64,000 nucleotides of DNA from SCTD01 sp963784675 (GCA_963784675.1 CAWASE010000019.1:682001-746000); one strand, 5' to 3'; numbered from the stretch's first letter, positions 33,655 to 47,097 are shown. Numbers and translations: made by a program. Notes: generated from the letters alone by a model not told the origin.

Positions 33655-34693
33655 TCAGATCGTGATGCAGCCGGCGCCGGCGCCGAGGCGGGTGAGGCCG
33701 GCTTTGTCGCCGTTCTGGAGGGTGCCGGTGGTGCGGGGTAGGACGGCGGCCATGAGCTGGGTGGTGTCGGTGGCGTGGCCGAGGCCGATGGCGTGGCTGA
33801 GCTCGTGGAGGGCGACGGCGGTCCAGCTGAGGGGGCCGGTGGTGGGCAGGGTGTCGGTGGCGTCCAGGGCGATGACGGCGGAGCGGGTGGCGGCGATCTT
33901 GGTGCCGTCGGGGTGCTGGACGCCGAACCAGGCGGTGCGGGTCATGGCCAGGACGCCGGTGGGTTGGCCGGCGAGCAGGTCGCTGTGGGTGGCGTCGGTC
34001 CAGCCGATGAGGACGGGGGGGTAGGCGTTGGGGGTGGTGGCGGGGTTGGTGGGGAGGTGGTTGCCGGTGGGGGTGGTGGTGGTGGGGCCGAGGTAGCGCC
34101 AGGTGGTGCCGGTGCGGGTGGCGATCTCGTTGACGGCGTTGGTGAGGAGCTGGAGGCCGTTGGTGGGGGCGTGGGTGAGGTTGGCGGTCCAGCGGATGTC
34201 GGTGCAGGGGTCCCAGCGGACGGGGTTGCCGTCGAGCTGGGCGGCGAAGCTGTAGCTGCCGGGGGCGACGGCGGGGGCGGGGGCGGTCGGCGCGGTGGCG
34301 ACGGGGGCCGGCGCGGCGGCGGGGCCGGTGGTGGGGCTGGTGGTGGTGGGGGTGGTTTGTTGGCCGGTGGGGCCGTTCTTGCCGGTGGTGGTGGTGGCGA
34401 AGGCGTTGCGGACGGGGCGGCGGACGGGGCGGCCCTTCCAGACGGCGGCGGGGGCGGGCTGGCCCTGCAGGGCGATGTCGGTCCGGGGCCGTTCGACCGG
34501 GTGCTGCCGTCCGGGTGCTGTCGGGCTGGACGGTGAGGGCGTCGGTGTCGTAGCCGCCGATCGCGGTGCCGGTCGGGGTGCTGCTCGCGTGGTCGTAGGC
34601 GCTCGCGGGGGTGGCGGCGAGGCCGCTGAGGGCGGTCAGGCCCAGGGCGAGGGACGCGGCGACGGTGCGGCGGGCGGTAGCGGTGCGTGACAT
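33655..34693 (-). CDS. secreted metzincin-type zinc metalloprotease (frameshifted)
   Basis: Starts MSRTATARRTVAASLALGL, a signal peptide ending TPASA. One extra base at about 34507 splits it. The continued frame gives a Pro/Thr-rich linker, SFAAQLDGNPVRWDPCTDI, and the catalytic VALHELSHAIGLGHATD followed by TQLMAAVLP. This is the HExxHxxGxxH zinc site plus Met-turn of metzincins (matrixin-like). Total about 345 residues. The coding strand uses C at nearly every third position, unlike its neighbours, and the plus strand is correspondingly G-rich. It lies between cysQ and mshC, on the strand opposite to both. Confidence 0.8.
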
Positions 34694-34778
34694 GCCTACT
34701 ACTTCGGTCACCGTCAGTAGTCACTTTGAGCGACCATTCGGGTGACGGCGAGCGGCCCGACACGTCAGGCCGGGTCGG

Positions 34779-34784
34779 TAGGGT
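34779..34784 (+). promoter_or_regulatory. leaderless -10 box for mshC
   Basis: TAGGGT, six bases, then the ATG at 34791. No ribosome-binding site. mshC thus has its own promoter, separate from the cysQ side. Confidence 0.6.
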
Positions 34785-34790
34785 GACCTG

Positions 34791-36029
34791 ATGCAGTCAT
34801 GGCCGGCCACGGCGGTCCCCTCGCTCCCGCTCGGCGTCGACCCTCGGCAGGTGAGCCTGCGGGACTCCTCCGACGGGGGGCTCCGGTCGGTGCTCCCCCC
34901 GGGAGACCAGGCAGGGCTCTACGTCTGCGGCATCACCCCCTACGACGCCACGCACCTGGGCCATGCGGCGACCTATCTGGCCTTCGACACGCTGGTCCGG
35001 CTGTGGCGCGACTGCGGGCTGACGGTCAACTACGTCCAGAACGTCACGGACATCGACGACCCGCTGCTGGAGCGGGCGCTGCGCGACGGCGAGGACTGGA
35101 CCGTCGTCGCCGAACGCGAGACCGACCTCTTCCGCGCCGACATGACGTGGCTACGCGTGCTGCCGCCGGACCACTACGTGGGCGCGGTCGAGGCCATGGA
35201 CGAGATCGCACGCTTCGTCGTGGCGTTGGAAGAAGCCGGCAGCGCCTACCGGCTGCCGGCGGCGGACGGTGACGACGTCTACTTCTCGCTCGGCGCCGCT
35301 CCGCACTTCGGGCAGGTGTCCGGCTATGACGCGGCGACCATGCTGGCGCTGTCGGCCGAGCGTGGCGGCGACCCGGAACGCGCCGGCAAGAAGAACCCGC
35401 TGGATCCGCTGCTGTGGATGTCGGCACGGGCCGGCGAGCCGAGCTGGGACTCACCGCTCGGGGCCGGCCGCCCGGGCTGGCACGTCGAGTGCGCGGCCAT
35501 CGCGCTGAACCGTCTCGGCCGCCCGTTCGACGTCCAGGGCGGTGGCTCGGACCTGGTCTTCCCCCACCACGAGATGTCCGCGGCGCACGCCGAAGCGGCC
35601 ACCGGTTCGTGGCCGTTCGCCCGCGCGAACGTGCACGCCGGCATGATCGGCCTGGACGGTGAGAAGATGAGCAAGTCGCGCGGCAACCTGGTCTTCGTCT
35701 CCCGGCTGCGCGAGCAGGACGCCGACCCGGCGGCGGTGCGCCTGGCCCTGCTCGCCGGCCACTACCGCACCGATCGCGAGTGGACCGACGCCGACCTGCC
35801 TGCGGCCGTGGCGCGGCTGGCGCGCTGGCGCACCGCCGTCGAGCGGCCCCACGGTCCGGACGGAACGGCGCTGCTGCGCGCGCTGCGGGCCGCCCTGGGC
35901 GACGACCTGGACACACCCACCGCGCTGGCCGCTGTCGACGCGTGGGGTGCGGGCGAGGGCGACGACCCGGCGGCCCCCGGTCTGGTCCGCGACGCCGTCG
36001 ATGCCCTGCTGGGAGTCGTGATCGGCTGA
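34791..36029 (+). CDS. mshC: cysteine:1-D-myo-inosityl 2-amino-2-deoxy-alpha-D-glucopyranoside ligase
   Basis: A 412-residue cysteinyl-tRNA-synthetase-like enzyme without the tRNA-binding tail. Visible: LYVCGITPYDATHLGHAATY (first zinc Cys and the HIGH-type HLGH), NYVQNVTDIDDPLLERA, PGWHVECAAIALNRLG (zinc Cys), DLVFPHHEMSAAHAEAATG and the KMSKSRGNLVFVSRL ATP loop. It joins cysteine to GlcN-inositol, the penultimate step of mycothiol synthesis. Length and motifs match MshC rather than CysS. This is the most secure marker of actinobacterial thiol metabolism in the window. Confidence 0.96.
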   Translation: MQSWPATAVPSLPLGVDPRQVSLRDSSDGGLRSVLPPGDQAGLYVCGITPYDATHLGHAATYLAFDTLVRLWRDCGLTVNYVQNVTDIDDPLLERALRDGEDWTVVAERETDLFRADMTWLRVLPPDHYVGAVEAMDEIARFVVALEEAGSAYRLPAADGDDVYFSLGAAPHFGQVSGYDAATMLALSAERGGDPERAGKKNPLDPLLWMSARAGEPSWDSPLGAGRPGWHVECAAIALNRLGRPFDVQGGGSDLVFPHHEMSAAHAEAATGSWPFARANVHAGMIGLDGEKMSKSRGNLVFVSRLREQDADPAAVRLALLAGHYRTDREWTDADLPAAVARLARWRTAVERPHGPDGTALLRALRAALGDDLDTPTALAAVDAWGAGEGDDPAAPGLVRDAVDALLGVVIG

Positions 36030-36045
36030 CGGCGTCCGGCTCCGG

Positions 36046-36926
36046 TCAGGAGTCCGGCTCGTCGCCGCCTCGCTTGAGGTAGCGCTCGAACTCCATGGCG
36101 ATGGCCTCGCCCGAGGCCTCCGGCAGGTCGAGCTCCGGTTCGCGCTGCTCCAGCGTCGCGATGTACTCGGCCACCTCGCTGTCGCCCGCGGCCACGTCGT
36201 CGACCTGACGTTCCCACGCGCGCGGGCCTGCTCCGGCAGGTCCCCGAGCGGCAGGGGCAGGTCCAGCAGGTCCTCCACCCGCCGCAGCAGGGCCAGGGTC
36301 GCCTTCGGGCAGGCCGGGTTGGCGACGTAGTGCGGGACCGCAGCCCAGAACGAGGCCGTCTCCAGCCCGGCCCGGGTCGCGCGGTCGTTGAGCACGCCGA
36401 CGATGCCGGTCGGCCCCTCGTAGCGCGAGCCGGTGAGGCCGAGCCGGGTCATGGCGGCCGGGTCGGAGGCCGAGCCGGAGACCGGCACGGGGCGGGTGTG
36501 CGGGCTGTCGGCGAGCAGCGCGCCGAGAGTGACGACGAGCTCCACCTGCAACGACTCCGCCGCCGCCAGCAGCTCGTCGCAGAAGCCCCGCCACCGCATG
36601 TTGGGCTCCAGGCCGCGCAGCAGCACGACGTCCCTGTCGGCCCCGGGCGGGCTGCAGATCGACAGGCGCGTCGTCGGCCAGGAGATCCGACGGGTGACGC
36701 CGTCGACCAACGAGACCATCGGACGGGTCACCTGGAAGTCGTAGTAGTCCTCGGGGTCGAGCGCGAACACCTTGCGGGCGTCCCAGGCCAGCTCGAGGTG
36801 CTCGACGGCCCCCGTCGCCGCGCTGCCGGCGTCGTTCCAGCCTTCGAAGGCGGCCAGCAGCACCGGCCGTCGCAGCGGTGGCAGGTCGGTCGGCAGCGCG
36901 AGCGGGGGCTCCGCGGACCCGGTCAT
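36046..36926 (-). CDS. PAC2 family protein (proteasome assembly chaperone-like, frameshifted)
   Basis: Starts MTGSAEPPLALPTDLPPLRR and contains VLLAAFEGWNDAGSAATGAV, LRGLEPNMRWRGFCDELLAA, SRYEGPTGIVGVLND and PHYVANPACPKATLALLRRV, the PAC2 signature of actinobacteria. Two extra bases (a CG repeat, about 36216-36223) shift the frame before WERQVDDVAAGDSEVAEYI, and the protein ends at 36046. Repaired length is about 293 residues. The ATG overlaps the TGA of the upstream hydrolase (ATGA). PAC2 proteins act in eukaryotic proteasome assembly. The bacterial role is unproven, though the genome also carries a 20S proteasome. Confidence 0.85.
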
Positions 36927-37921
36927 CGGGCACCGCCCACTGCGGCCGCTGTCGCTTCCGCCGCTCTCGCTTCCGCGCTGCCGCTTCCGCTGCGGTCGTC
37001 TCCGCTGCCGCAGCTGGCACCTCCGCTGCCGCAGCGGTCGTCTCCGCCGCCGCAGCGAGGACCAGTCCCGCGACCAGCGCCGGCCACTGCAGCGGCACGT
37101 CGTGCAGCGCACCGGTCCAGCGCTGCAGCCGCGGTCGGGCCAGGCGGTCGCCGGCGGCCGTGAGCGCCGCGGCCTTGGCTCGTCCCCAGGCGTCGTCGGC
37201 ACCGGACTCGCAGGACACCAGCCACGCCGGGCAGGTGATGTCGGCCAGGTCGATGCCCTCGTCGTCCAGCAGGTCGTCGACGATGGCCATGTGGGCGGCG
37301 AAGGGCAGCCGCGCCCGGGCCAGCCCGTCGGTGCCGATCTCGAACAGGGGCAGCAACGCCGCTGCCAGCTGCGGGGACCACCACGGCGCCAACGGACCCC
37401 GACGGAGCAGGTCGACGAGCTGCTCCGGGGGAAGGGCGGTCCGAGGTGGGGTGAGGCGCTCGCGGGCCTGCTCCCGGTCGGCACCGGCCGAGCGCGCCGA
37501 ACCGAGCCCGCCGTCGACCGCCACCACCGACAGCACCCGTTCGCCGTGCCGGGCGGCCAGGCGCAGCGCCGTGGACGCACCCCAGGAGTGGCCGACGACG
37601 ACGGCGCGCGAGATGCCGACCGCGTCCAGCGCCGAGAGCGCGTCCGCGACGACGGTGGCGCTGCCGTACGGGCCGTCGGGGCGGTCGCTGTCGCCGTGCC
37701 CGCGCTGGTCGAGCGCGACCACGCTGTGCCCGGCACCCACCAGGGCAGGGACGACGAGGTCCCAGAAGCGACGGCTGGACGCCAACCCGTGCAGCAGCAG
37801 CACCGGCGCGCCGGCGCCGGGCCAGCGGGTGGCCCGCAGCCGGACGCCGCTGCCCGGGCAGGTCGACATCGATGCCGCCGGCCACCGGCGGGGTGGCTAC
37901 CAGGGGCTGGGTCACCGGCAC
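36923..37921 (-). CDS. alpha/beta hydrolase with Ala-rich C-terminal tail (frameshifted)
   Basis: The GTG at 37921 gives MPVTQPLVATPPVAGGID. An inserted base near 37857 shifts into the main frame SGVRLRATRWPGAGAPVLLL, with oxyanion region LHGLASSRRFWD, nucleophile elbow VVGHSWGASTAL and ALDQRGHGDSDRP. The C-terminus is a repeat of Ala, Glu and Thr (AETTAAAAEVPAAAAETT). Two extra bases at about 36976 restore the frame that ends in a TGA overlapping the PAC2 start. The gene starts 4 nt after the Usp stop. It is the middle gene of a tightly coupled three-gene operon. The substrate is unknown. A catalytic His near the C-terminus (ALHDVPLQ) is plausible. Confidence 0.78.
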   Translation of the reverse strand: MPVTQPLVATPPVAGGIDVDLPGQRRPAAGHPLARRRRAGAAAARVGVQPSLLGPRRPCPGGCRAQRGRARPARARRQRPPRRPVRQRHRRRGRALGAGRGRHLARRRRRPLLGCVHGAAPGRPARRTGAVGGGGRRRARFGALGRCRPGAGPRAPHPTSDRPSPGAARRPAPSGSVGAVVVPAAGSGVAAPVRDRHRRAGPGAAALRRPHGHRRRPAGRRGHRPGRHHLPGVAGVLRVRCRRRLGTSQGRGAHGRRRPPGPTAAAALDRCAARRAAAVAGAGRGTGPRCGGGDDRCGSGGASCGSGDDRSGSGSAEARAAEATAAAVGGAR

Positions 37922-37925
37922 CGGA

Positions 37926-38390
37926 TCAACGCTTGGCGCGCCCGGTCGTCGAGACGATGAGCACGTCGCAGCTGGCCCGATGGCTGATGTTGGCCGGCAC
38001 CGAACCGAGCAGGCGGCCGGCGAGACTGTTCAGGCCCCGGTTGCCGACGACGACGAGATCGGCCTTGCGGTCCTTCACGATGCGGATCAGCTCGTCGACC
38101 GGGTCGCCCTCGACCGCCAGGGTCGTGACGTCCTCGACGCCGGCGCTGCGCGCCCGGTCGGCCGCGTCGCGCAGCACGTCCTCGGCCGGCGTGGAACCGG
38201 AGACCTTGTAGGCCTCGCCCCCCAGCGCCTGCTCGGCGTCCTGCACCTCGCGCGCGGACATCGGCCGGTAGGCGCAGGCGAGCAGCAGCGTGGCGCCGGC
38301 GTCGCGAGCGACCTCCGCAGCGCGATCGACGGCCCGGTAGGAGGACTCCGACCCGTCCGTGCCGACCAGGACCGTGGTGTAACCGCTCAC
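37926..38390 (-). CDS. universal stress protein (UspA family)
   Basis: A 154-residue single-domain Usp. N-terminal VLVGTDGSESSYRAVDRAAE, and the ATP-binding motif VVGNRGLNSLAGRLLGS (G-2x-G-9x-G-S) is intact, so nucleotide binding is likely. The GTG start has a GAGGAGG site. It is the first gene of the Usp-hydrolase-PAC2 operon and divergent from metH. The family is linked to survival under hypoxia or stress. Confidence 0.9.
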   Translation of the reverse strand: MSGYTTVLVGTDGSESSYRAVDRAAEVARDAGATLLLACAYRPMSAREVQDAEQALGGEAYKVSGSTPAEDVLRDAADRARSAGVEDVTTLAVEGDPVDELIRIVKDRKADLVVVGNRGLNSLAGRLLGSVPANISHRASCDVLIVSTTGRAKR

Positions 38391-38497
38391 AAGTGCCTCC
38401 TCGTGCGTCCAGGACTGCTCGCTCGGGCAGTGCTGGAAACCTACCGCCCGCGGCCGCGTCGGCTGCCGGTCCTGCGCTCGGTTGCCGTCGCCGTCGG

Positions 38498-38503
38498 TAG
38501 GAT
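38498..38503 (+). promoter_or_regulatory. leaderless -10 box for metH
   Basis: TAGGAT, six bases, then the GTG at 38510. The GGAG just before the start is too close to act as a ribosome site. Confidence 0.55.
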
Positions 38504-38509
38504 GCGGAG

Positions 38510-42067
<3,558 letters not shown>

Positions 42068-42101
42068 CCTCGCGCGGGCCGCTCTCCAGCGGGCTACGGC
42101 A

Positions 42102-42780
42102 GTGAGACAACTGCCCGCTGCCGTGCTGTGGGACATGGACGGTCTGCTCGTCGACAGCGAGCCGCTGTGGACGGTGGCTGAGCGCGAGCTCGCCGTCACC
42201 CTCGGCGGGGTGTGGGGGGACGAGGTGAAGGCCGCCGTCGTCGGCACCCGGCTCGACGTGGCCGTCCCGACGATCCTCACCTGGTTCGGCGCGGCCGCGA
42301 CTCCGGCGGACGTCGCAGCGACCTCCGCCTGGCTGCTGCAGCGGATGGGTCAGCTCTACGCCGGTCCGGTCCCGGTGCAGCCCGGCGCCACCGCGCTGCT
42401 GCGCGCGGTGCACGAGGCCGGCATCCCGCAGGCGCTGGTCTCCTCGTCCTACCGCGCGCTGGTGGACGCGGTGGTGTCGGGTCCCGCGGCCGGGACTGGC
42501 CCCCGTTCGCGGTGACGATCGCCGGGGACGAGGTCAGCCGGGCAAGCCCGACCCGGAGCCGTACCGGTCGGCCGCCGCGCGCCTGGGCGCGCCCGCGGAC
42601 CGGTGCGTGGTGCTGGAGGACTCACCCTCCGGAGTCACCAGCGGCGAGCAGGCCGGCTGCGCGGTCGTGGCCGTCCCGAGCGTGGCCGGCGTCCGCTTCC
42701 TGCCGGCGGCTCGGCGTCGGGTGGCGACGTCGCTCGTCGACGTGACGCTCGCCGACCTGTGCGCCGTCGTCGACGGCTGA
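42102..42780 (+). CDS. HAD family hydrolase (beta-phosphoglucomutase-like, frameshifted)
   Basis: Motif I is in LWDMDGLLVDSEPLW, followed by the helical cap and motif II ALVSSSYRALVDAVV. Two indels (about 42485 and 42540, each a lost or added base in GC-rich runs) separate VVSG, RDWPPFAVTIAGDEVS and RGKPDPEPYRSAAARLG. Motif IV is in CVVLEDSPSGVTSGEQAG. The protein ends at 42780, about 225 residues after repair. It is probably a phosphatase or mutase on a sugar phosphate, with the substrate unknown. It starts 34 nt after metH. Confidence 0.85.
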
Positions 42781-42808
42781 TCGGGCCGGCCACCGCGGCG
42801 GGACGAGG

Positions 42809-43684
42809 TCAGTCGAAGATGTCCGGGTTGTCCTTGCTGATGCGCTCCCAGATCGGCTGGAACTGGAACCAGCCGGCCAGCTCGAACCCGACCTGGCCCT
42901 TGGTGGCCTCGGCCTCTTCCGCCACGATCTGTCGCGGCTTGGTGCCGTGGCCGGCCGCGGCCGAGTAGCTCATCAGCTGCGACTGCGCGGTGCGCTCGAG
43001 GGTCAGGAACCACCAGGCAGCGCTGTCGACGGTCTCCCCGACGGTGAGCATGCCGTGGTTGCGCAGGATGACCGCCTTGTGCGGGCCGAGGGCTGCACCG
43101 ATGCGGTCGCCCTCCTCCGAGCTCAGCACGACGCCGCGGTAGTCGTCGTAGATCCCGAAGTCGTCGTAGAACGCGCAGGAGTCCTGGGTGAGCGGCTCGA
43201 TGCCCATCTCGAGCGTCGACAGCGTCTTGCCGTAGGGGCCGTGGGCGTGCGCGGCGGCCAGCACGTCCGGCCGCGCCTTGTGCACGGCACAGTGGATCGC
43301 GACGGCTGCACCGTTGACGGCCCGGCTGCCCTCGACGACGTTGCCCTCGTGGTCGACGCGGACCAGGTCCGAGCTCTTGATCATGCTGAAGTGCATGCCG
43401 AACGGGTTGACCCAGTAGGAGTCCGGGAACTCCGGGTCGCGCACGGTGACGTGCCCGGCGACGCCCTCGTCCAGGCCGGCCTTGCTGAACATGCGGAACG
43501 CCGCCGCCAGCTTGGCCTTGCGGTGGGCGCGCTCCTCCGCGACGTCGTCGAAGGTCTGCGGCAGCGGCAGGTAGAGGTCCTGGCCGGCGGCCGGCAACGA
43601 CCCCGGCTCGGCGGGAGCCTGCGTCACGGCGGCGGTGACGAGCTCGTCGGCATGGGCGGTGGCGGTCTGCTCGGCGATGCTCAC
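42809..43684 (-). CDS. class II aldolase/adducin family protein
   Basis: A 291-residue protein. The GTG at 43684 has a GGAG site, and a longer frame upstream is not conserved. Key parts are RMFSKAGLDEGVAGHVTVRD, VHKARPDVLAAAHAHGPYGK (two zinc His), and VILRNHGMLTVGETV (third His). The catalytic Glu of L-fuculose aldolase is not clear. This subgroup is often annotated as a decarboxylase or aldolase of unknown substrate. It converges on the HAD gene. Confidence 0.85.
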   Translation of the reverse strand: MSIAEQTATAHADELVTAAVTQAPAEPGSLPAAGQDLYLPLPQTFDDVAEERAHRKAKLAAAFRMFSKAGLDEGVAGHVTVRDPEFPDSYWVNPFGMHFSMIKSSDLVRVDHEGNVVEGSRAVNGAAVAIHCAVHKARPDVLAAAHAHGPYGKTLSTLEMGIEPLTQDSCAFYDDFGIYDDYRGVVLSSEEGDRIGAALGPHKAVILRNHGMLTVGETVDSAAWWFLTLERTAQSQLMSYSAAAGHGTKPRQIVAEEAEATKGQVGFELAGWFQFQPIWERISKDNPDIFD

Positions 43685-43760
43685 GGGAGCTCCTGACGGC
43701 GGCGCGGGTGGGTACGGGCAACGTCCATGATGCACCGGCGGGGCCGTGGGGTCGCGGTGG

Positions 43761-46269
43761 TCAGGTCGTCGAGAGGGCGGTCAGGACGTCCAGCCGCGCC
43801 GCCCGGCGCGCCGGGAGCACCGCAGCCAGGACGCCCGCGAGGGCGGCCACGACCACGAACAGGGCCAGCCGGGCCAGCGGGAACCGCAGCTCGGTGATGC
43901 CCTGGTCGGCCAGCGCACGCTGCAGGGCCACGCCCAGCACCGAGCCGACGGCGATGCCGAGCAGAGCACCGAACACTGCGACGATGACGGCCTCGACGCG
44001 CACCATCCGCCGGGTCTGACGTCGGGCCAACCCGACGGCGCGCAGCAGGCCGAGCTCGCGGGTGCGCTCCAGCACGGCCAGGGCCAGGGTGTTGACGATG
44101 CCGAGCACCGCGATGAGCACCGACAGCAGCAGCAGCACCGTGACGATGGACAGCACGACGTCGACCTGCGAGCTCGTGTCGTCGATGAAGCCGGCTCGGC
44201 TCAGGACCTGCACGGTCGGGTACTGCGCGGTGACGTCCTGCAGGCGGATCAGCAGCTCGGCGGTGTCGACGCCGGCGTCGGCGCTGACCAGCAGCGAGAA
44301 GTCGGTGGGCAGGGCGAAGTCCTCGGCGTCCGCCAGGCTCAGCAGCGTGCCGCCGACGAGCTGGTTGTCGCGGTAGACGCCTGCGACGACGAACTGCCGC
44401 TGCGGTCCCTTGGCGAAGCTGGACGGGCACCCGGTCGCCCACCGCCAGACCCCGGTCCGCAGCCTCGGTCTCACCGAGCAGGAGCCGCCCGCGGCCGAGG
44501 GCGGACAGCTGGCCGTCGACGCGGGTCAGCCGCAGCGAGCGACCGAGGGCGTCGGTGCTGACGGCTGACAGGAAGCTCGCGCGACCGGCGACCCGGGCCT
44601 GGTCCTGGCGGAGCCGGTCGACCGCCGCCACCCCGGGCGTGTCCGCGACGGCCGTGGCGACGGCGGCCGGGAACCCCTGGAAGCTGTCGGACTGCACCAC
44701 GACGTCGGCGGTGATCGCGTCCGTGACGACGGAGGCCAGCGAGGCCTTGACCGAGGCGCCCAGGATGCCGACGGCGGTGACCAGGGCCAGCCCGATCATC
44801 AGCGCGGCCGCCGTCGAGGCGGTGCGCCGGGGGTTGCGCATGGCGTTCAACCGGCCCAGCCGTCCGGGGACGCCCCGCGCGAGCGGCCCGCCCACCACCC
44901 GGGCGACCGGGCGGGCGAGCAGCGGCGACAGGCCGGCGACGCCCAGGAAGGTCAGCAGGGCCCCCACCCCCACCAGCACGATCTGACCGCGCAGCCCGAT
45001 CCCCAGCAGCGCGGCACCGAGGGCGAGCAGCACGCTGCCCACGAGGGTGCCGCGGATGTGCGACCGCTCGGCCGTGACGGCGTCGCGCATGGCGGCCACC
45101 GGCGGCACGGCGGCCGCCCGACGCGCAGGCAGCAGCGCAGCCAGGACGGTGACGACCAGCCCGACGACCAGGCTGACCGCGACCGTGCGCGGCTGCACCA
45201 CCACGGAGGTCGACGGGAGAGAGCCGCCGAAGGAGTTGATGATCGCCTGCAGGACGCGGGCCACCCCGATACCGGCTCCCAGGCCCAGGACGGAGGCGAG
45301 CAGCCCGACGACGACGGCTTCGACCACGACGCTGCGTGTCACCTGCCCGCGGCTGGCGCCCAGCGCCCGCAGCAGCGCGAGCTCGCGCTGCCGCTGCGCG
45401 ACCAGGATCGTGAACGTGTTGAAGATCAGGAAGGCTCCGACGAACAGCGCGATGCCGGCGAACACGAGCAGGAAGGTGCGGAAGAACCCGAAAAACCCTT
45501 TGATCTCGTCGGCCTGCTCCTGTGCGCTGTCCACCCCGGTCAGCGCCTGGGCGTCGGCCGGCAGCACCGCCGCCACGCGCTCGCGCAGGGTCTCGGCGTC
45601 GATGCCGTCGCGGCCGGCGACCCGGATGGAGAAGAGCAGGCCGTCGGGGGCGAACAGGCGCTCGGCCTCGGCCTGCGCGAACGCGCTGATGCTGGCGCCG
45701 CCGACGTTGTCGTTGGTGCCGAACCCGAACACGCCGGACAGGGTGAAGTCGCGCCTTCCCTGCGCGAGCAGGATCGGGACGGAGTCGCCCACCTGGTAGC
45801 CGGTCTGGTCGGCGGTGCGAGCGTCCAGGGCGACCTCGGCGGGAGCCGTCGGGGCTCGCCCGGTCCGCAGCGAGTACGGCGAGAGGGCCGGCTCGGCGTC
45901 GTAGTTCTGGCCGAGCGTCGGCGGACCGTTGGGGGAGTAGGCCTTGCCGTCCTTGCCGACGACCTGGGCATAGCCGCCGACGTCGGCGGTGGCGGCGACG
46001 ACCCCGTCGACCCCGCGGACGGTGCCGAGCAGCGTGGCGCGCAGGGGGCTGCGGGTGGTCCCGGCGTCGCCCTCGAACAGCGGAGTGCCCCGGACCTCGA
46101 CGTCGGTCTTCTGGTTCACGCTGACGAACAGGTCGTCGAAGACCCTGCCGAGGGTGTCGGTGAGCACGAGCGCTCCCGAGACGAACGAGACGCCGAGCAC
46201 GACGGCGAGCGCGGACAGCAGCAGCCGCAGCTTGCGCGCCAGCAGCGAGCGGAACGTTGCGCGCAGCAC
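43761..46269 (-). CDS. FtsX-like ABC transporter permease, double FtsX module (frameshifted)
   Basis: About 836 residues. A signal-anchor helix (LLSALAVVLGVSFVSGALVL) is followed by a MacB-like periplasmic domain, then two FtsX modules. Each module has three membrane helices with the conserved QRQRELALLRALGASRGQVT and ERTRELGLLRAVGLARRQTR loops. An extra C near 44415 separates GDRVPVQ from FAKGPQRQFVVAGVYRDNQ. It starts 3 nt after the ATPase stop. With that ATPase it forms a MacB/LolCDE-type exporter for a lipoprotein, peptide or drug. Confidence 0.88.
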
Positions 46270-46272
46270 GGC

Positions 46273-47097
46273 TCAGGTTCCCGTCTCGAGCGACTTGATC
46301 CGGTCCAGCACCTTCTCCGCGGTGGGATCGCGCAGCTCGCCGACGAGCCGGCCGTCCGCGAGGAACACGACGCGGTCGGCGTAGGACGCGGCCACGGGGT
46401 CGTGGGTGACCATGACCACCGTCTGGCCGAGCTCGCGGACCGAGCGCTGCAGGAACGCCAGCACCTCGGCTCCGGCGCGCGAGTCCAGGTTCCCGGTGGG
46501 TTCGTCGGCGAAGATCACCGCCGGTCGCGACGCCAGGGCTCGCGCGCACGCGACCCGTTGCTGCTGACCCCCGGACAGCTCGCTCGGGCGGTGTCCGAGG
46601 CGGTCCTGCAGCCCGACGGCGGCGACGACCTGCGCCAGCCACTCCGGATCGGGCCGGCGGCCGGCGATGTCCAGCGGCAGGGTGATGTTCTCCCCGGCGG
46701 TGAGCGTGGGCAGCAGGTTGAACTGCTGGAAGACGAAGCCGACCTGCTCCCGGCGCAGGGCCGTCAGCGCCTTGTCCTTGAGCCCCGCCAGCGCGGTCGT
46801 GCCGACCCACACCTGGCCCTCGGTCACGCTGTCGAGCCCGGCCAGGGTGTGCATCAGGGTCGACTTGCCTGACCCGGACGGACCCATGATGGCCGTGAAC
46901 TCCGCCGCAGCAAAGCTGACGGAGACGTCGTCGAGGGCGACCACGCGGGTCTGGCCGACGCCGTAGACCTTGGTGAGGTGCTCCGCCCGGGCCGCGGCGG
47001 CCTCGGGCGCTCCCGCCTCCGGGCGGGCCGGCTCGGGACCAGCGGCCTGCGGGGCGCGGGGCGGGTGGGAGACGGCGTCGCGTCGGCGCAGGGCCAC
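46273..47097 (-). CDS. ABC transporter ATP-binding protein (MacB/LolD type)
   Basis: A 274-residue ATPase. Walker A is GPSGSGKST, the Q-loop VGFVFQQFNLLP, signature LSGGQQQRVACARAL, Walker B ADEPTGNLDSR and H-loop VMVTHDP. The first 38 residues are Pro/Ala-rich and outside the fold. A later start is possible, but GTG 47097 has upstream purines. It is co-transcribed with the double-FtsX permease. Confidence 0.93.
   Translation of the reverse strand: MALRRRDAVSHPPRAPQAAGPEPARPEAGAPEAAAARAEHLTKVYGVGQTRVVALDDVSVSFAAAEFTAIMGPSGSGKSTLMHTLAGLDSVTEGQVWVGTTALAGLKDKALTALRREQVGFVFQQFNLLPTLTAGENITLPLDIAGRRPDPEWLAQVVAAVGLQDRLGHRPSELSGGQQQRVACARALASRPAVIFADEPTGNLDSRAGAEVLAFLQRSVRELGQTVVMVTHDPVAASYADRVVFLADGRLVGELRDPTAEKVLDRIKSLETGT

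Noticed and set aside
36046..37869. A single 607-residue hydrolase-PAC2 fusion
   Set aside because: The open frame runs through the hydrolase, then out of frame through most of PAC2, and rejoins PAC2 only at its end. ATGA overlap and family boundaries show two genes with indels.
38391..38509. B12 riboswitch ahead of metH
   Set aside because: The gap to the divergent Usp gene is too short, and the promoter looks leaderless.
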